Shown in pieces: positions 21,327-30,606 of a stretch of 64,000 bases of DNA. The stretch is from the NCBI RefSeq assembly GCF_017742235.1, contig NZ_JAGHKQ010000001.1, forward strand, positions 248,001 through 312,000, given 5' to 3'. The position numbers and the translations under genes were made by a program. The number at the start of each line of letters is the position of its first letter. The stretch's first letter is position 1. The notes under the pieces were generated by a model, which was given only the letters and a program-made list of their open reading frames with translations, did not search any database and was not told the origin of the DNA. The stretch comes from Bacillus sp. 165 (GTDB taxonomy: Bacteria > Bacillota > Bacilli > Bacillales > Bacillaceae_G).

Positions 21327-22004
21327 ATGGTTTTTGTCAAAATTTTCTTAGAGCTTGTTACAGGTTACATTGCATTACTATTAACTACAAAATTTTTGGG
21401 CAAAACCCAAATCAGTCAAATTACACCATTTGATTTTGTGTCTGCACTTGTGCTAGGTGAATTCGTTGGTGCAGCAGTTTTCCAAAAAAATGTAGGCGTT
21501 GCGGAAATTGCATTCGCTGTCTTCGCTTGGGGAGGATTGATTTATCTTACAGAAGTCGTTACACAAAAATCACGAAGACTTCGTAATTTCCTTGAAGGAA
21601 AGCCTTCGCTTATTATTTGTCAAGGAATGATTATTTGGAAAGAACTAAAAAGTAATCACCTTGATATAGACCAATTGATGCAGCTCTTAAGAGCAAAGGA
21701 TGTATTTTCATTGCAAGATGTAGAGTATGCAGTATTAGAAAACGACGGAACAATCAGCGTCTTGAAAAAATCAAATATCGATGTTCCGACACGGCAGGAC
21801 CTTCATTTATCGGCAAATAAAGTTTCTATGCCAGCCATTCTTATCAGTGACGGCCAAGTCCGTCTAGATGTTTTAAAACAATGTGGGCTAGATAATAACT
21901 GGCTACACCAACAGCTTCAGAAGCAAGACACTGTACGTGTTAATGAAATTTGTTATGCAGAGTGGAGAGAGGGTCAGGACCTATACATACAAAAGTACAA
22001 CTAA
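21327..22004 (+). CDS. DUF421 membrane protein (YetF/YkjA-like)
   Basis: This is a 225-residue membrane protein. Two or three N-terminal membrane segments contain the family-typical LGKTQISQITPFDFVSALVL, with GEFVGAAVF following; a cytoplasmic domain holds VEYAVLENDGTISVLKK. These are hallmarks of DUF421/YetF proteins, several of which act in spores. The role is unknown. The ATG at 21327 has GGGTG six bases upstream; the in-frame GTG at 21318 is an alternative. Terminator follows. Confidence 0.85.
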   Translation: MVFVKIFLELVTGYIALLLTTKFLGKTQISQITPFDFVSALVLGEFVGAAVFQKNVGVAEIAFAVFAWGGLIYLTEVVTQKSRRLRNFLEGKPSLIICQGMIIWKELKSNHLDIDQLMQLLRAKDVFSLQDVEYAVLENDGTISVLKKSNIDVPTRQDLHLSANKVSMPAILISDGQVRLDVLKQCGLDNNWLHQQLQKQDTVRVNEICYAEWREGQDLYIQKYN

Positions 22005-22036
22005 AAAGCAATATCCGAAATAGGATATTGCTTTTT
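22003..22036. terminator. Bidirectional terminator
   Basis: AAAAAGCAATATCC/GGATATTGCTTTTT lies between the convergent DUF421 and 37-residue genes and overlaps the end of the latter. Confidence 0.85.
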
Positions 22037-22148
22037 AAATGTAATGTTTTTTCATAAATGAAAATGGAGATTTATTTTTTAATATATACACAATAAATGC
22101 GCTCATAAGCATCATTAAGCCAATTACAAAATTTTTCACATTAATCAT
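22035..22148 (-). CDS. Small single-pass membrane protein (37 aa)
   Basis: The peptide MINVKNFVIGLMMLMSAFIV... has one membrane segment and a basic C-terminus. The ATG at 22148 is preceded by CAGGAGGAAGACAG, one of the best ribosome-binding sites in the window, which is the main support. The longer in-frame version lacks a site. Its function is unknown; it stands alone. Confidence 0.65.
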   Translation of the reverse strand: MINVKNFVIGLMMLMSAFIVYILKNKSPFSFMKKHYI

Positions 22149-22423
22149 CTGTCTTCCTCCTGTTTTTTTACCCCTTACGTTTATTTTCACATCTATCTTT
22201 GCCTCTTCGAATTCAGAAGTACCCTTATAGGTTTTCACCTACACCATTTTTGCCCGTTTTTTCACTTTGTAAACGGAACATAAAAATTTTATTACAACTG
22301 GATTCATTGTACAGGAAATAATTAACCCTTACAGAATTAAATACTGCATATGCTCTCGGAAGCACACTTGCAATACTATACCATATAGTTCCTGGTATGA
22401 AAATATAAAAGGAGTGAATACAT

Positions 22424-23116
22424 ATGTTGGAAACATTAAAACAGCATAAAAAGAAAACGTTAGTTTCTCTTCCTCTTGTTGCTGCAATTTCATATTGCGG
22501 TTTTCGGAAATGGCATGATAGAAATATATGTACAATGTTGCAAGCACCTCATATTTTACAAAATCCAGAATTGCCAAGAGGATGTGAAGTTACCAGCCTG
22601 GCTATGCTACTTTCATATATGGGTGTGCAAACAGACAAAATGGAACTAGCGAATAAAATTGATAAAGTTCCGTTTGAAACAGACAGTTTAAACGGGAATA
22701 TGCACAAAGGTTTTGTCGGGGATATGTATTCGATGAGTCAACCTGGATTAGGGGTATATGCAGATCCTATTTATAAACTTGGCTTATCATACTTGCCTGA
22801 GTTGATAAATTTAACAGGGTGTGATACTGAAAATATTTATACTATGATTGAGGAAGGGGCTCCTGTTTGGGTCATTATTAACGACACCTTTACAACACTT
22901 CCAGTTGATCGTTTTGAAACCTGGTATACAGATGAAGGCCCTCTACATGTGACATATGCTCAACACAGTGTTTTAGTAACCGGTTACACTAAAAAGTATG
23001 TGTATATCAATGATCCTTTATACCCAGAAGCAAACCGTCAAATTAATCGGACAGATTTTGAAGAAGCTTGGATTCAAATGGGACGACAAGCGATAAGCTA
23101 TAAAAAATGCTTGTAA
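22424..23116 (+). CDS. C39-type peptidase-like protein (YvpB-like)
   Basis: This is a 230-residue protein with an N-terminal hydrophobic anchor or signal (residues about 14-26) and a papain-like C39 domain. The catalytic cysteine lies in LPRGCEVTSLAMLL, the histidine in AQHSVLVTGY, and the Asn-Asp pair in YINDPL. This matches Peptidase_C39_2 proteins such as B. subtilis YvpB. Substrate unknown; surface location is likely. Start supported by AAAGGAGTGAATACAT. Confidence 0.85.
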   Translation: MLETLKQHKKKTLVSLPLVAAISYCGFRKWHDRNICTMLQAPHILQNPELPRGCEVTSLAMLLSYMGVQTDKMELANKIDKVPFETDSLNGNMHKGFVGDMYSMSQPGLGVYADPIYKLGLSYLPELINLTGCDTENIYTMIEEGAPVWVIINDTFTTLPVDRFETWYTDEGPLHVTYAQHSVLVTGYTKKYVYINDPLYPEANRQINRTDFEEAWIQMGRQAISYKKCL

Positions 23117-23157
23117 ATAGTCCTGCAGAACCAGGAATAACAGGATAAAATGCAAAT

Positions 23158-23183
23158 AAAAAAGCCTGACAACAGGCTTTTTT
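23158..23183. terminator. Bidirectional terminator
   Basis: AAAAAAGCCTG/CAGGCTTTTTT with a four-base loop lies between the convergent C39-type and ytfJ genes. Confidence 0.9.
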
Positions 23184-23185
23184 AT

Positions 23186-23647
23186 TTACAGTAATGGTTC
23201 ATCTTTTTTGTGATTAGACGAATTTGTATCAAACATAGTTTGCACAGTGCCAATGGCTTGCGGGGCAACATCGATAGCTTTTTCAATCAAATGTGTTCCA
23301 CTATGTAAATGCATAACTTGTACACCTTTGCTTCCTACTGTTAAAAAAGCAACTGGCGTAATCGCTACTCCAGCACCGCTACCGCCGCCAAATGGCAAAT
23401 GTTCTTTATATTCCGCATCTTTTTCTTCAAGTCTATGATGCCCTGTATGAGGACGCGCTGTTCTCTTTACATTCCCTTCAAAATCACTTCCACCCGCTCC
23501 AAAGCCAAATGCTACTTTGGAAACCGTTAAAATTACACTCCCATCTGGAGTGGAGACAGGCTTTCCTAGAATTGTATTTACATCCACCATTTCTTTCAGA
23601 TTTTCCATCGTTGTCTTCATGAGGCCTTGAATCGGATGTTCTGCCAT
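23186..23647 (-). CDS. ytfJ: Sporulation protein YtfJ (GerW family)
   Basis: This is a 153-residue soluble protein starting MAEHPIQGLMKTTMENLKEMVDVNTILGKPV, the recognisable N-terminus of YtfJ/GerW. A Gly-rich region (FGFGAGGS, PFGGGSGAGVAITPVAFLTV) follows. YtfJ is made in the forespore and is needed for full germination response in B. subtilis. I chose the ATG at 23647 because the family begins here and GAGAGG lies upstream; the 22 residues before it are not conserved. Confidence 0.92.
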   Translation of the reverse strand: MAEHPIQGLMKTTMENLKEMVDVNTILGKPVSTPDGSVILTVSKVAFGFGAGGSDFEGNVKRTARPHTGHHRLEEKDAEYKEHLPFGGGSGAGVAITPVAFLTVGSKGVQVMHLHSGTHLIEKAIDVAPQAIGTVQTMFDTNSSNHKKDEPLL

Positions 23648-23809
23648 ACAAATCCTCTCACTTTCATTGGTATTCTCTCCTATGTTTTCCAAAACAAGTA
23701 ATACCATACCCATTTTTTGCTCTTTCTTATATCAAATGAAAAATCCTTTTATGGGACATACTACAAATACTCTTCACAATGTGAAGAGATTATTTTGGGA
23801 GGGATTGCA

Positions 23810-24148
23810 GTGGCAGATCGAGACTATGATCGAGATTTTATTGAAGATAACGTAGACGAAGAATACGCAGCAGAGGTAGCACCTTCTACTTTTCGCCAAG
23901 AAAGACGAGAAGTAGAACCGACCACAGCTGGTGCTGCTATCGGCTGGATTGCATTGGCACTAGCTGCCTTATCCTTTTTCACATACCCTGTCTTTTTTGG
24001 AATTGCTGCTGTCGTATTAGGGATATATGCCATTAGCCGCGATGCAAAAACCACGGGATGGATGGCTCTCATTATAGGAGGAGCTGCTGCCTTACTGGCT
24101 CTCTTTTTCCGAGTTGCACTCGTGAGCTTTTTCCTTTCACTGTTTTAA
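23810..24148 (+). CDS. Small membrane protein with DUF4190-like repeat helices
   Basis: This is a 112-residue protein starting at a GTG behind TGGGAGGGATTGCA. An acidic, charged N-terminus (residues 1-45) is followed by two or three hydrophobic segments (IGWIALALAALSFF, FFGIAAVVLGIYAISR, ALIIGGAAALLALFF). The LGIYAISR and GWMALIIGG pattern resembles DUF4190 proteins. It is divergent from ytfJ, so the pair may share a control region. Function unknown. Confidence 0.75.
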   Translation: MADRDYDRDFIEDNVDEEYAAEVAPSTFRQERREVEPTTAGAAIGWIALALAALSFFTYPVFFGIAAVVLGIYAISRDAKTTGWMALIIGGAAALLALFFRVALVSFFLSLF

Positions 24149-24149
24149 T

Positions 24150-24183
24150 AAAAAGCAGGAAGAGAACATCTCTTCCTGCTTTT
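24150..24183. terminator. Bidirectional terminator
   Basis: AAAAGCAGGAAGAGA/TCTCTTCCTGCTTTT with a short loop, between convergent genes. Confidence 0.88.
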
Positions 24184-24670
24184 ATTGTTGTGCTGTAATA
24201 AGCTTCTTGCCATGCAGCAGCTTATAGTAACTCTTATGTTTCTCAACCGCTCTCATATAATGATCGAGATCTCCGCCCTGTATATTTTTCCCGTTTCTAG
24301 ATGTCCAATGCTTCATTGTAAAGACGTGATTTTTTGTACTATATACCTTCCCAAGATACCAAATTCCAAGCTTTAAATTTGTTTCAGGGTGAGTAATAAG
24401 ACTTCGATCAAAATATTTCATACCCATTTCTTTTGCAATGCGAGCTGCCGTTTTATCGGAGAGGTTCATTAATCCACCCTTTTGCGCTTCGTTAAAATCG
24501 CTTTCTACTTTAACAATACTTGCCACAAAAAGTGGATGAACGTTATATTCCTTTGCGTATTTTGTAATAATTTTCTCATATTTCAAAGGCAACATGTACG
24601 TTCGAACTAGAAAAAAGCTGCCTATTGAAAGAAGTATCAAGATACTGCTCACAGCCAATGCTTTTTTCAA
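24182..24670 (-). CDS. Lytic transglycosylase (SLT domain)
   Basis: This is a secreted or membrane-anchored enzyme of about 162 residues cleaving peptidoglycan glycan strands. An N-terminal hydrophobic segment precedes the SLT domain, with the catalytic glutamate in VKVESDFN and the family motif GLMNLSDKTA. NLKLGIWYLGKV is the conserved later motif. The TTG at 24670 is seven bases after AAGGAGGG and is preferred over the ATG at 24676, which abuts the site. The domain is slightly short but complete. Confidence 0.85.
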   Translation of the reverse strand: MKKALAVSSILILLSIGSFFLVRTYMLPLKYEKIITKYAKEYNVHPLFVASIVKVESDFNEAQKGGLMNLSDKTAARIAKEMGMKYFDRSLITHPETNLKLGIWYLGKVYSTKNHVFTMKHWTSRNGKNIQGGDLDHYMRAVEKHKSYYKLLHGKKLITAQQ

Positions 24671-25052
24671 ATTCATCCCTCCTTATCATTAGAATTTCCA
24701 ACGGGGTCTTTCTATACAATAATAGGTTCATGGTAAAATAAGGAGCTTACTTACCAGATCATTATTCAAATTTACAAAATAATAAAAATTTCAAAATAGA
24801 AATTACCTTTTAAAATATTGACTTCGCAAGCAAAACAATCCATACAAAAAACTTCACTCTTCATATTTCTCCCAGCGAAAACCTTTTAATCCACGTTCTT
24901 TCTCCTTATTTCAAATTTTTCACATATATTAAATAATATTTTTCTTCGCATTAACATGAAAGCCTTTCCATACAACCACTAAAAAACCTTTGCCAAAACA
25001 GCAAAGGTCTGAATCTTTATATGTAGACTAACATTTATAAAAACAAAAAAAC
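24671..25052. other. Intergenic region
   Basis: About 380 AT-rich bases upstream of the transglycosylase. Apart from the fabL terminator at 24981-25009 nothing is recognised; no reading frame with a ribosome-binding site. Confidence 0.5.
24981..25009 (-). terminator. Terminator of fabL
   Basis: CCTTTGC/GCAAAGG with a T run on the minus strand, 44 bases after the fabL stop codon. Confidence 0.75.
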
Positions 25053-25820
<768 letters not shown>

Positions 25821-25990
25821 CTATTCTCTATACTTATAAAAATGTTGATTGAAAAATAAGTTCATCCTTATAAGGGCAAAAATCCTTGTGAAGTTCACAT
25901 CGATTTCACATGCCTCTACTATACTACAATTATCATATAAAATACTAACCCCATCAAATTTGGTGTTAACATAAATCCCCCTTCCCTATA

Positions 25991-26024
25991 GACAAGCCCT
26001 TGCTGAATTCAGCAAGGGCTTGTC
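25991..26024. terminator. 34-bp perfect palindrome, probable terminator
   Basis: GACAAGCCCTTGCTGAA is followed directly by its exact inverse. It lies three bases after the stop codon of the 54-residue gene. There is no T tract on either strand, so termination is not certain. Confidence 0.5.
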
Positions 26025-26026
26025 GG

Positions 26027-26191
26027 TTAATCTTCATGCTTTTGTTTTGATTTGCTCCCTTTATGAGAACGGTACTCTTTTCCTTTGTTATTGTCACCAA
26101 CTTGAAACTCACTTCCAAACTCCATTTGATAATGACCTGCCTGCGGAGAGCTTTGATTGCCGCTTCCTTTACTTCCATTTCGATTTGTCAT
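26027..26191 (-). CDS. Small hydrophilic protein, possibly gamma-SASP-like
   Basis: This is a 54-residue protein rich in Gly, Ser, Asn and Lys (MTNRNGSKGSGNQSS...), with a QMEFGSEFQ segment reminiscent of the YGTEF repeats of gamma-type small acid-soluble spore proteins. In B. subtilis, sspE is a neighbour of fabL, which lends weak positional support. GCAGGTG lies before the ATG at 26191; an upstream ATG at 26233 with AGGAAAC is an alternative start (68 residues). Identity is tentative. Confidence 0.6.
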   Translation of the reverse strand: MTNRNGSKGSGNQSSPQAGHYQMEFGSEFQVGDNNKGKEYRSHKGSKSKQKHED

Positions 26192-26249
26192 AGGTACACC
26201 TGCCCTTTCTAAAAGATATATTTCTTCTCCCATATTCTTTGTTTCCTAC

Positions 26250-26711
26250 TCATTTATAATCCGTTTTATCTATAGCATTTTTTATCGTTTTGGCCAATTT
26301 CATTTCTTTTCCTATACCTTGTAAATGTAGATACATAATGCGAGGATGTTCTCCCATCCAATGATTATGTATGGCAGAAATTTCAATCTTTCCTTTACGA
26401 AGCTCGTCTATTACAGGGTTAACCTCTGTTTCTAATAATGCCAATTCTCCAAGTACTTTTGTTGCCTCTCCTTGCTTTTCAAAGCTCATATGATATACAA
26501 ACTCAATCATTTTCGGCTCAATGGCTCTGCTTTGATGAATAAGCTGCTTATTTTTCCGTACGATCTCTATTTTGCATATACCTTTTTCTAGCTCCGCCTT
26601 CGCATTAAATATTTTTCCTACCCCATTACAATCGATTGATGTTTCAGCGTACTCCATAGTTGGAAACAATAGAACTCCTGCCGCTAACAGCGCTAGTACT
26701 TTCGCTTTCAT
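26250..26711 (-). CDS. Secreted DUF1259-type protein (LppY/LpqO family)
   Basis: This is a 153-residue exported protein. The ATG at 26711 follows AAGGAGGGTGGAA; the six residues upstream encode the ribosome-binding site. Residues 1-22 form a signal peptide. The segment ISAIHNHWMGEHPRIMYLHLQGIG is the hallmark His-rich motif of DUF1259/LppY-LpqO proteins, which occur singly or as two-domain forms. Its biochemical role is not established. It lies 16 bases upstream of the longer version of the small 26.0-kb gene and may be co-transcribed with it. Confidence 0.8.
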   Translation of the reverse strand: MKAKVLALLAAGVLLFPTMEYAETSIDCNGVGKIFNAKAELEKGICKIEIVRKNKQLIHQSRAIEPKMIEFVYHMSFEKQGEATKVLGELALLETEVNPVIDELRKGKIEISAIHNHWMGEHPRIMYLHLQGIGKEMKLAKTIKNAIDKTDYK

Positions 26712-26862
26712 TTCCACCCTCCTTGTCATAGCTTCCTTCTTTATCTTCCCCTAATGCTGTCTCGTTATAAAGAAAGCCTTCTAAGGCTACAGAGCATTAC
26801 TCACAAGTAGAAGGTCAGCTAAGGCAATCAGGCAGCTCTCCGGCACTTTATATTTTCCAATC

Positions 26863-26897
26863 TAAAAAGCCTTCGCTTTTCTAAGCGGAGGCTTTTG
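26863..26897 (-). terminator. Terminator of the MarR-MFS operon
   Basis: AAAAAGCCTTCGC pairs with GCGGAGGCTTTT; the T run follows on the minus strand just after the transporter stop codon. Confidence 0.88.
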
Positions 26898-26899
26898 CA

Positions 26900-28513
26900 T
26901 TATGCCTGTGCGGCAGTTTTGTTATTCTGTTCTTCCTGCTTTGTTTTCTTTATAGAAGTTTTAAGCGGTATTTCCTTCAGAAAAATAGTGAAGAAAATAG
27001 CCAAACACATTACAATCGCTCCACTAAAGAACACACCTGATAAGGCAAAGCTCATAGCATCACGCAATGTAACAACAAGATGGATAAACATTTCTTGCAT
27101 TTGCGCAGGAAGAGTTTGATGAATTGCATCCAATTTTTTTGGATCTAAAAGAACCTGCGGGTTTTTTAAAGCTTCCAGCTTTTGAGCCATCTCCGGCGGA
27201 ATATTTGCGGCGCTTGCTCCCATCTTGCTAGACAACTCACTCATTTTATCAGTCATACGAGAGCTCATCACTGTCCCCATGATAGCTACACCTACTGTTC
27301 CGCCAAGAGAACGGAACAATTGTACTGATGCAGTGGCAACTCCTAATAATTTATAATCTACTGCATTTTGTACGGTTAATGTAAACACCGGCATACAAAT
27401 TCCTAGTCCAAACCCGACAGTTATTAAATAGGATAAAACAGTTCCTTGCTTAGTCACAACATCCATAAACCCTAATCCAACCATTCCTGCTGTAGTTATA
27501 AGTAAGCCCGCATATGCTAACCACTTATATTTTCCAGTACGAGAAATAATTTGTCCGCTGATGGCACTTGCAATCACCAGGCTTATTGTCATCGTCATCG
27601 TCAAATAGCTAGAATGCGTTGCAGTAAAGCCTAATACCCCTTGAATAAAAAACGGAATATACATGGCTGCTCCAAACATGCCTACTCCCAATGTAAAAGA
27701 CACCATATTAGAGATAGTAAAAATTGAATTTTTGAATAGATAAAGAGGTAAAATAGGATTTTCCACTTTTCTTTCCACTATAATAAACACGATAAAAGCA
27801 ACTACAGAACCTGCAAATAAACCAATAATTTGAGAGGAATCCCAATCATATTTAGAACCTGCCCATGAAAATGCCAAAAGCATGGGCACAATGGTCAATG
27901 TAAGAAAAACAGACCCTAAATAATCGACCTTCTTCGATTCTTTTCTATCAACCTTTGGAAATAAAACCCAAATTAATGCAAATGCAACAATACCAAGCGG
28001 TAAGAATACCCAAAACACCCAATGCCAATCAAAGTGGTCAACGATATAGCCACCCATTGTCGGTCCAAACACACTTGCAAGCCCGAATACAGAAGTCATC
28101 AGACCACTCCATTTGCCTCGCTCTCTAGGCGCAAACAAATCTCCCACTGCTGTAAATGCAGATGACATAATTAGACCTGCTCCGAGACCTTGGATGCCGC
28201 GATATAAAATCAATTGATAAATATCCTGTGAAGTACCTGCCAAAAATGCTCCTACTGTAAAAATAAAAATCCCGATTAATAAAAAAGGTTTTCTCCCATA
28301 TATATCTGATAAACGTCCAACTAAAATAGTCGTCACCGCGGACGTTAACATATAAATCGTGAACACCCAACTATAATAATCCATTCCTCCAAGCTCCGCG
28401 ATAATGCGAGGCAATGCATTTCCTACAATTGTCTGATTCACAGCAGCAAAAAACATCGCTGCCATGATTGAAATCATAATAATGACTTTTCTCCTTATAT
28501 CTAGATGCTCCAT
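26900..28513 (-). CDS. DHA2-family MFS drug:proton antiporter
   Basis: This is a 537-residue transporter with about 14 membrane segments, the DHA2 layout. The N-terminal NQTIVGNALPRI motif, the motif A GRLSDIYGRKPF and the motif C-like GPTMGGYIVD are characteristic of multidrug exporters such as EmrB or Mdr-type pumps. A long extracytoplasmic loop near residue 430-490 is typical. The ATG at 28513 is preferred to one nine bases upstream because of spacing to GAGAGG. It is 35 bases after a MarR gene and probably controlled by it. Confidence 0.9.
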   Translation of the reverse strand: MEHLDIRRKVIIMISIMAAMFFAAVNQTIVGNALPRIIAELGGMDYYSWVFTIYMLTSAVTTILVGRLSDIYGRKPFLLIGIFIFTVGAFLAGTSQDIYQLILYRGIQGLGAGLIMSSAFTAVGDLFAPRERGKWSGLMTSVFGLASVFGPTMGGYIVDHFDWHWVFWVFLPLGIVAFALIWVLFPKVDRKESKKVDYLGSVFLTLTIVPMLLAFSWAGSKYDWDSSQIIGLFAGSVVAFIVFIIVERKVENPILPLYLFKNSIFTISNMVSFTLGVGMFGAAMYIPFFIQGVLGFTATHSSYLTMTMTISLVIASAISGQIISRTGKYKWLAYAGLLITTAGMVGLGFMDVVTKQGTVLSYLITVGFGLGICMPVFTLTVQNAVDYKLLGVATASVQLFRSLGGTVGVAIMGTVMSSRMTDKMSELSSKMGASAANIPPEMAQKLEALKNPQVLLDPKKLDAIHQTLPAQMQEMFIHLVVTLRDAMSFALSGVFFSGAIVMCLAIFFTIFLKEIPLKTSIKKTKQEEQNNKTAAQA

Positions 28514-28548
28514 TATTGTCATCCTCTCGTATTGTTAACAATCCTTGT

Positions 28549-28968
28549 CTATACTAGCTTTTTAAGCAATGAATTCAAGCTTACTATTTCTTCTTCTGTT
28601 AATAGGGAAAATTTTTGTTGAAAGTACTGGTCCTTTACTTTTTCAACATGTTCTGTCATTTGCTTCCCTTCTTCTGTAATTTCCAGCAATACCACTCTTC
28701 GGTCACTACTGCTGCGAGATCTTGTTATTAATCCTTTTTGTATCAATTTTTCAGATACTGCTGTAATATGACTGTTCGAAACATTCAATTCTACCGCAAT
28801 TTTCGAAACCATTTCTTTCTTTTGACGGTACAATATACGTAACACAGTAAATTCATTCCATGGAATATAAGGTTCAAGCAACCTTGTCACTTCACTTTTT
28901 AGTACACGAAGCACACCTCCTAAACTAACCGATAATTCTGTACTTGCCTCTTTACGTTTAGTTTCCAT
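28549..28968 (-). CDS. MarR-family transcriptional regulator
   Basis: This is a 139-residue winged-helix regulator. FTVLRILYRQKKEMVSKIAVEL...ITAVSEKLIQKGLITRS and SSDRRVVLLEITEEGK give the helix-turn-helix and wing of MarR proteins. It precedes the MFS exporter on one transcript, the usual ligand-inducible resistance arrangement. The ATG follows AAAGGAGATTCTTGA. The AT-rich region upstream holds a 12-bp palindrome that may be its operator. Confidence 0.92.
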   Translation of the reverse strand: METKRKEASTELSVSLGGVLRVLKSEVTRLLEPYIPWNEFTVLRILYRQKKEMVSKIAVELNVSNSHITAVSEKLIQKGLITRSRSSSDRRVVLLEITEEGKQMTEHVEKVKDQYFQQKFSLLTEEEIVSLNSLLKKLV

Positions 28969-28992
28969 TCAAGAATCTCCTTTCTATTTTAA

Positions 28993-29004
28993 AATATTAA
29001 TATT
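28993..29004. promoter_or_regulatory. Possible MarR operator
   Basis: The perfect palindrome AATATTAATATT lies 25 bases upstream of the marR gene in an AT-rich promoter region. It is a candidate by position only; AT-rich palindromes arise easily by chance. Confidence 0.3.
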
Positions 29005-29145
29005 TAATAAAGTTAAATAAATATATTATTAAGTATAATACAAAATATAATGATTCGTCACTACTTTTTCAAGGCCACTCAGCAGTATGAATCATTCTAA
29101 TCTTGGCAATAGATGATAGTACATTACTTGAAAGGATTGAGCATC

Positions 29146-29616
29146 ATGAAACACTATATACGGTTTATATATGTTTTTATGCTTGTTTTTATATCAGCAT
29201 GCACAAACAACGAACCCTCTAAAAATGAAACAACTGCAAAGCATAATGAACAGCTACAGAAAGTGGCAACAGAGAAAAAGCTGCCGCGCGACATGAATAA
29301 CCCTCCCTTTACCAAATTTGAGTTGGAAGCTGATTACGGAGCAAATAAAAGTTATGAAGCAGAATATGATGCTCTTGACACACAAGATGAAGCTGAAATA
29401 GAAGATTTTATTAACCAAAAGCTTATTAAAGGTCAAGCTGCCGCTGAAATCATCCGCAATAACTTAAAAATTGTTGAAATAGATGAAAAGACGCCGAACC
29501 AGCAAGCCGTTGATCAAATAATCGAAGCGTTCCATCTTGAGCATACATATAAAGCAGTGAAAATAGAGGTACAGTTCCCAAGTGGAAAAGAAAAAACATA
29601 TATAGCGAAACGATAA
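29146..29616 (+). CDS. YusW-like lipoprotein
   Basis: This is a 156-residue lipoprotein: MKHYIRFIYVFMLVFISAC ends in a lipobox, followed by a charged linker. The domain MNNPPFTKFELEADYGANKSYEAEYD and later HTYKAVKIEVQFPSGKEKTY fits the YusW domain. Anchored on the outer face of the membrane; role unknown. The ATG at 29146 follows AAAGGATTGAGCATC. It stands alone between terminator-less gaps. Confidence 0.85.
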   Translation: MKHYIRFIYVFMLVFISACTNNEPSKNETTAKHNEQLQKVATEKKLPRDMNNPPFTKFELEADYGANKSYEAEYDALDTQDEAEIEDFINQKLIKGQAAAEIIRNNLKIVEIDEKTPNQQAVDQIIEAFHLEHTYKAVKIEVQFPSGKEKTYIAKR

Positions 29617-29854
29617 AAGTACAAATAGAGCCTTCCATTTAAAAACTTAATCATTACAAAGAACATCAGTAATAACACTCCTATCAGTGGAGGTACCTCT
29701 CCTCCACTGGTAATTACAACCTCTTGCAGTAAGAATACACATTGACATACTCCTCTCTCTTGATCTTAATTTCAAAATTAATCTCATAACCATGCATGTT
29801 TTTTCTTCATTTGCGCATCACATTAAAGAAAAGAAAAATTGAAAGGATTCTCCA

Positions 29855-30343
29855 ATGAAAATATTAATGGAAATTTCTATACTGCTCCTTATTGTCTTTT
29901 TTATTCCTATGCCTGCTCAACAGCAACCTAAAGCAGAAGAATATTGTATGCCCGTTGAAATAACCAGCGTTGATATTGCAGAAACGACAAATAGCTTCAG
30001 CGAGCTTCCAGCTTTTTTATCTTACGGAAATGCATTTGCTCGAGAAACATATGCTATAGCTGCCGCCCATTATGATCTGCTTCAGTGGATTCCCTGTTAT
30101 TGCGGATGCGGACAGACCGTACAGCATAAAAACAACCGTGATTGCTTTATACGAGGTATCAAACGAAATGGACAAGTAGTGTGGGATTCCCATGCAATGA
30201 ACTGCATGAACTGTTTGGAAATTGCAAGAGAAGCTGCGGCATTGCAAGATGCTGGAAAATCAATTTATGACATTCGTAACTACATTGATAACAAATATAA
30301 GGTTGGCTATGCGAAACCAACGCCTACCCCTATGCCGAATTAA
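29855..30343 (+). CDS. PCYCGC-motif protein
   Basis: This is a 162-residue exported protein. Residues 1-22 are a signal peptide with MPAQQQP after it. The motif PCYCGCGQTVQHKNNRDCF and a second Cys pair in NCMNCLEIA are the hallmark of the PCYCGC family (about 150-170 residues). The cysteines suggest metal binding or redox chemistry outside the membrane, which is an inference. The C-terminus is Pro-rich (PTPTPMPN). The ATG follows GAAAGGATTCTCC. Confidence 0.9.
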   Translation: MKILMEISILLLIVFFIPMPAQQQPKAEEYCMPVEITSVDIAETTNSFSELPAFLSYGNAFARETYAIAAAHYDLLQWIPCYCGCGQTVQHKNNRDCFIRGIKRNGQVVWDSHAMNCMNCLEIAREAAALQDAGKSIYDIRNYIDNKYKVGYAKPTPTPMPN

Positions 30344-30466
30344 CAAACGAATGCTGTCCTTCTAGCCAAAATGTTCTTCACTAGTAAAAATGCCTATTGT
30401 TATGCTGATTGTAGCAACTCATGCAAGTTTTTCTTCCAAATTTATATGCTTTTTTACTCATGACAT

Positions 30467-30497
30467 AGGCATGTACCTCGCTGTACATGCCTTTAGT
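30467..30497 (+). terminator. Hairpin after the PCYCGC gene
   Basis: AGGCATGTAC/GTACATGCCT with a six-base loop, about 125 bases after the stop codon; the T run is short. Confidence 0.4.
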
Positions 30498-30606
30498 CTA
30501 CAATCGCCTAACTCAACGAGTAAAAGTCAAAAATGCCACAGCATTTAAAATAATCCCATCAGATTGAGAAACTGACTATACCAAACGCAACTCTATTTAA
30601 ATCCGG

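Noticed and set aside
23762-23800. Hairpin CTCTTCACAATGTGAAGAG before the DUF4190-like gene, considered as a regulatory RNA
   Set aside because: It is short, lacks a T run and lies in the leader of a coding gene. Nothing further supports a function.
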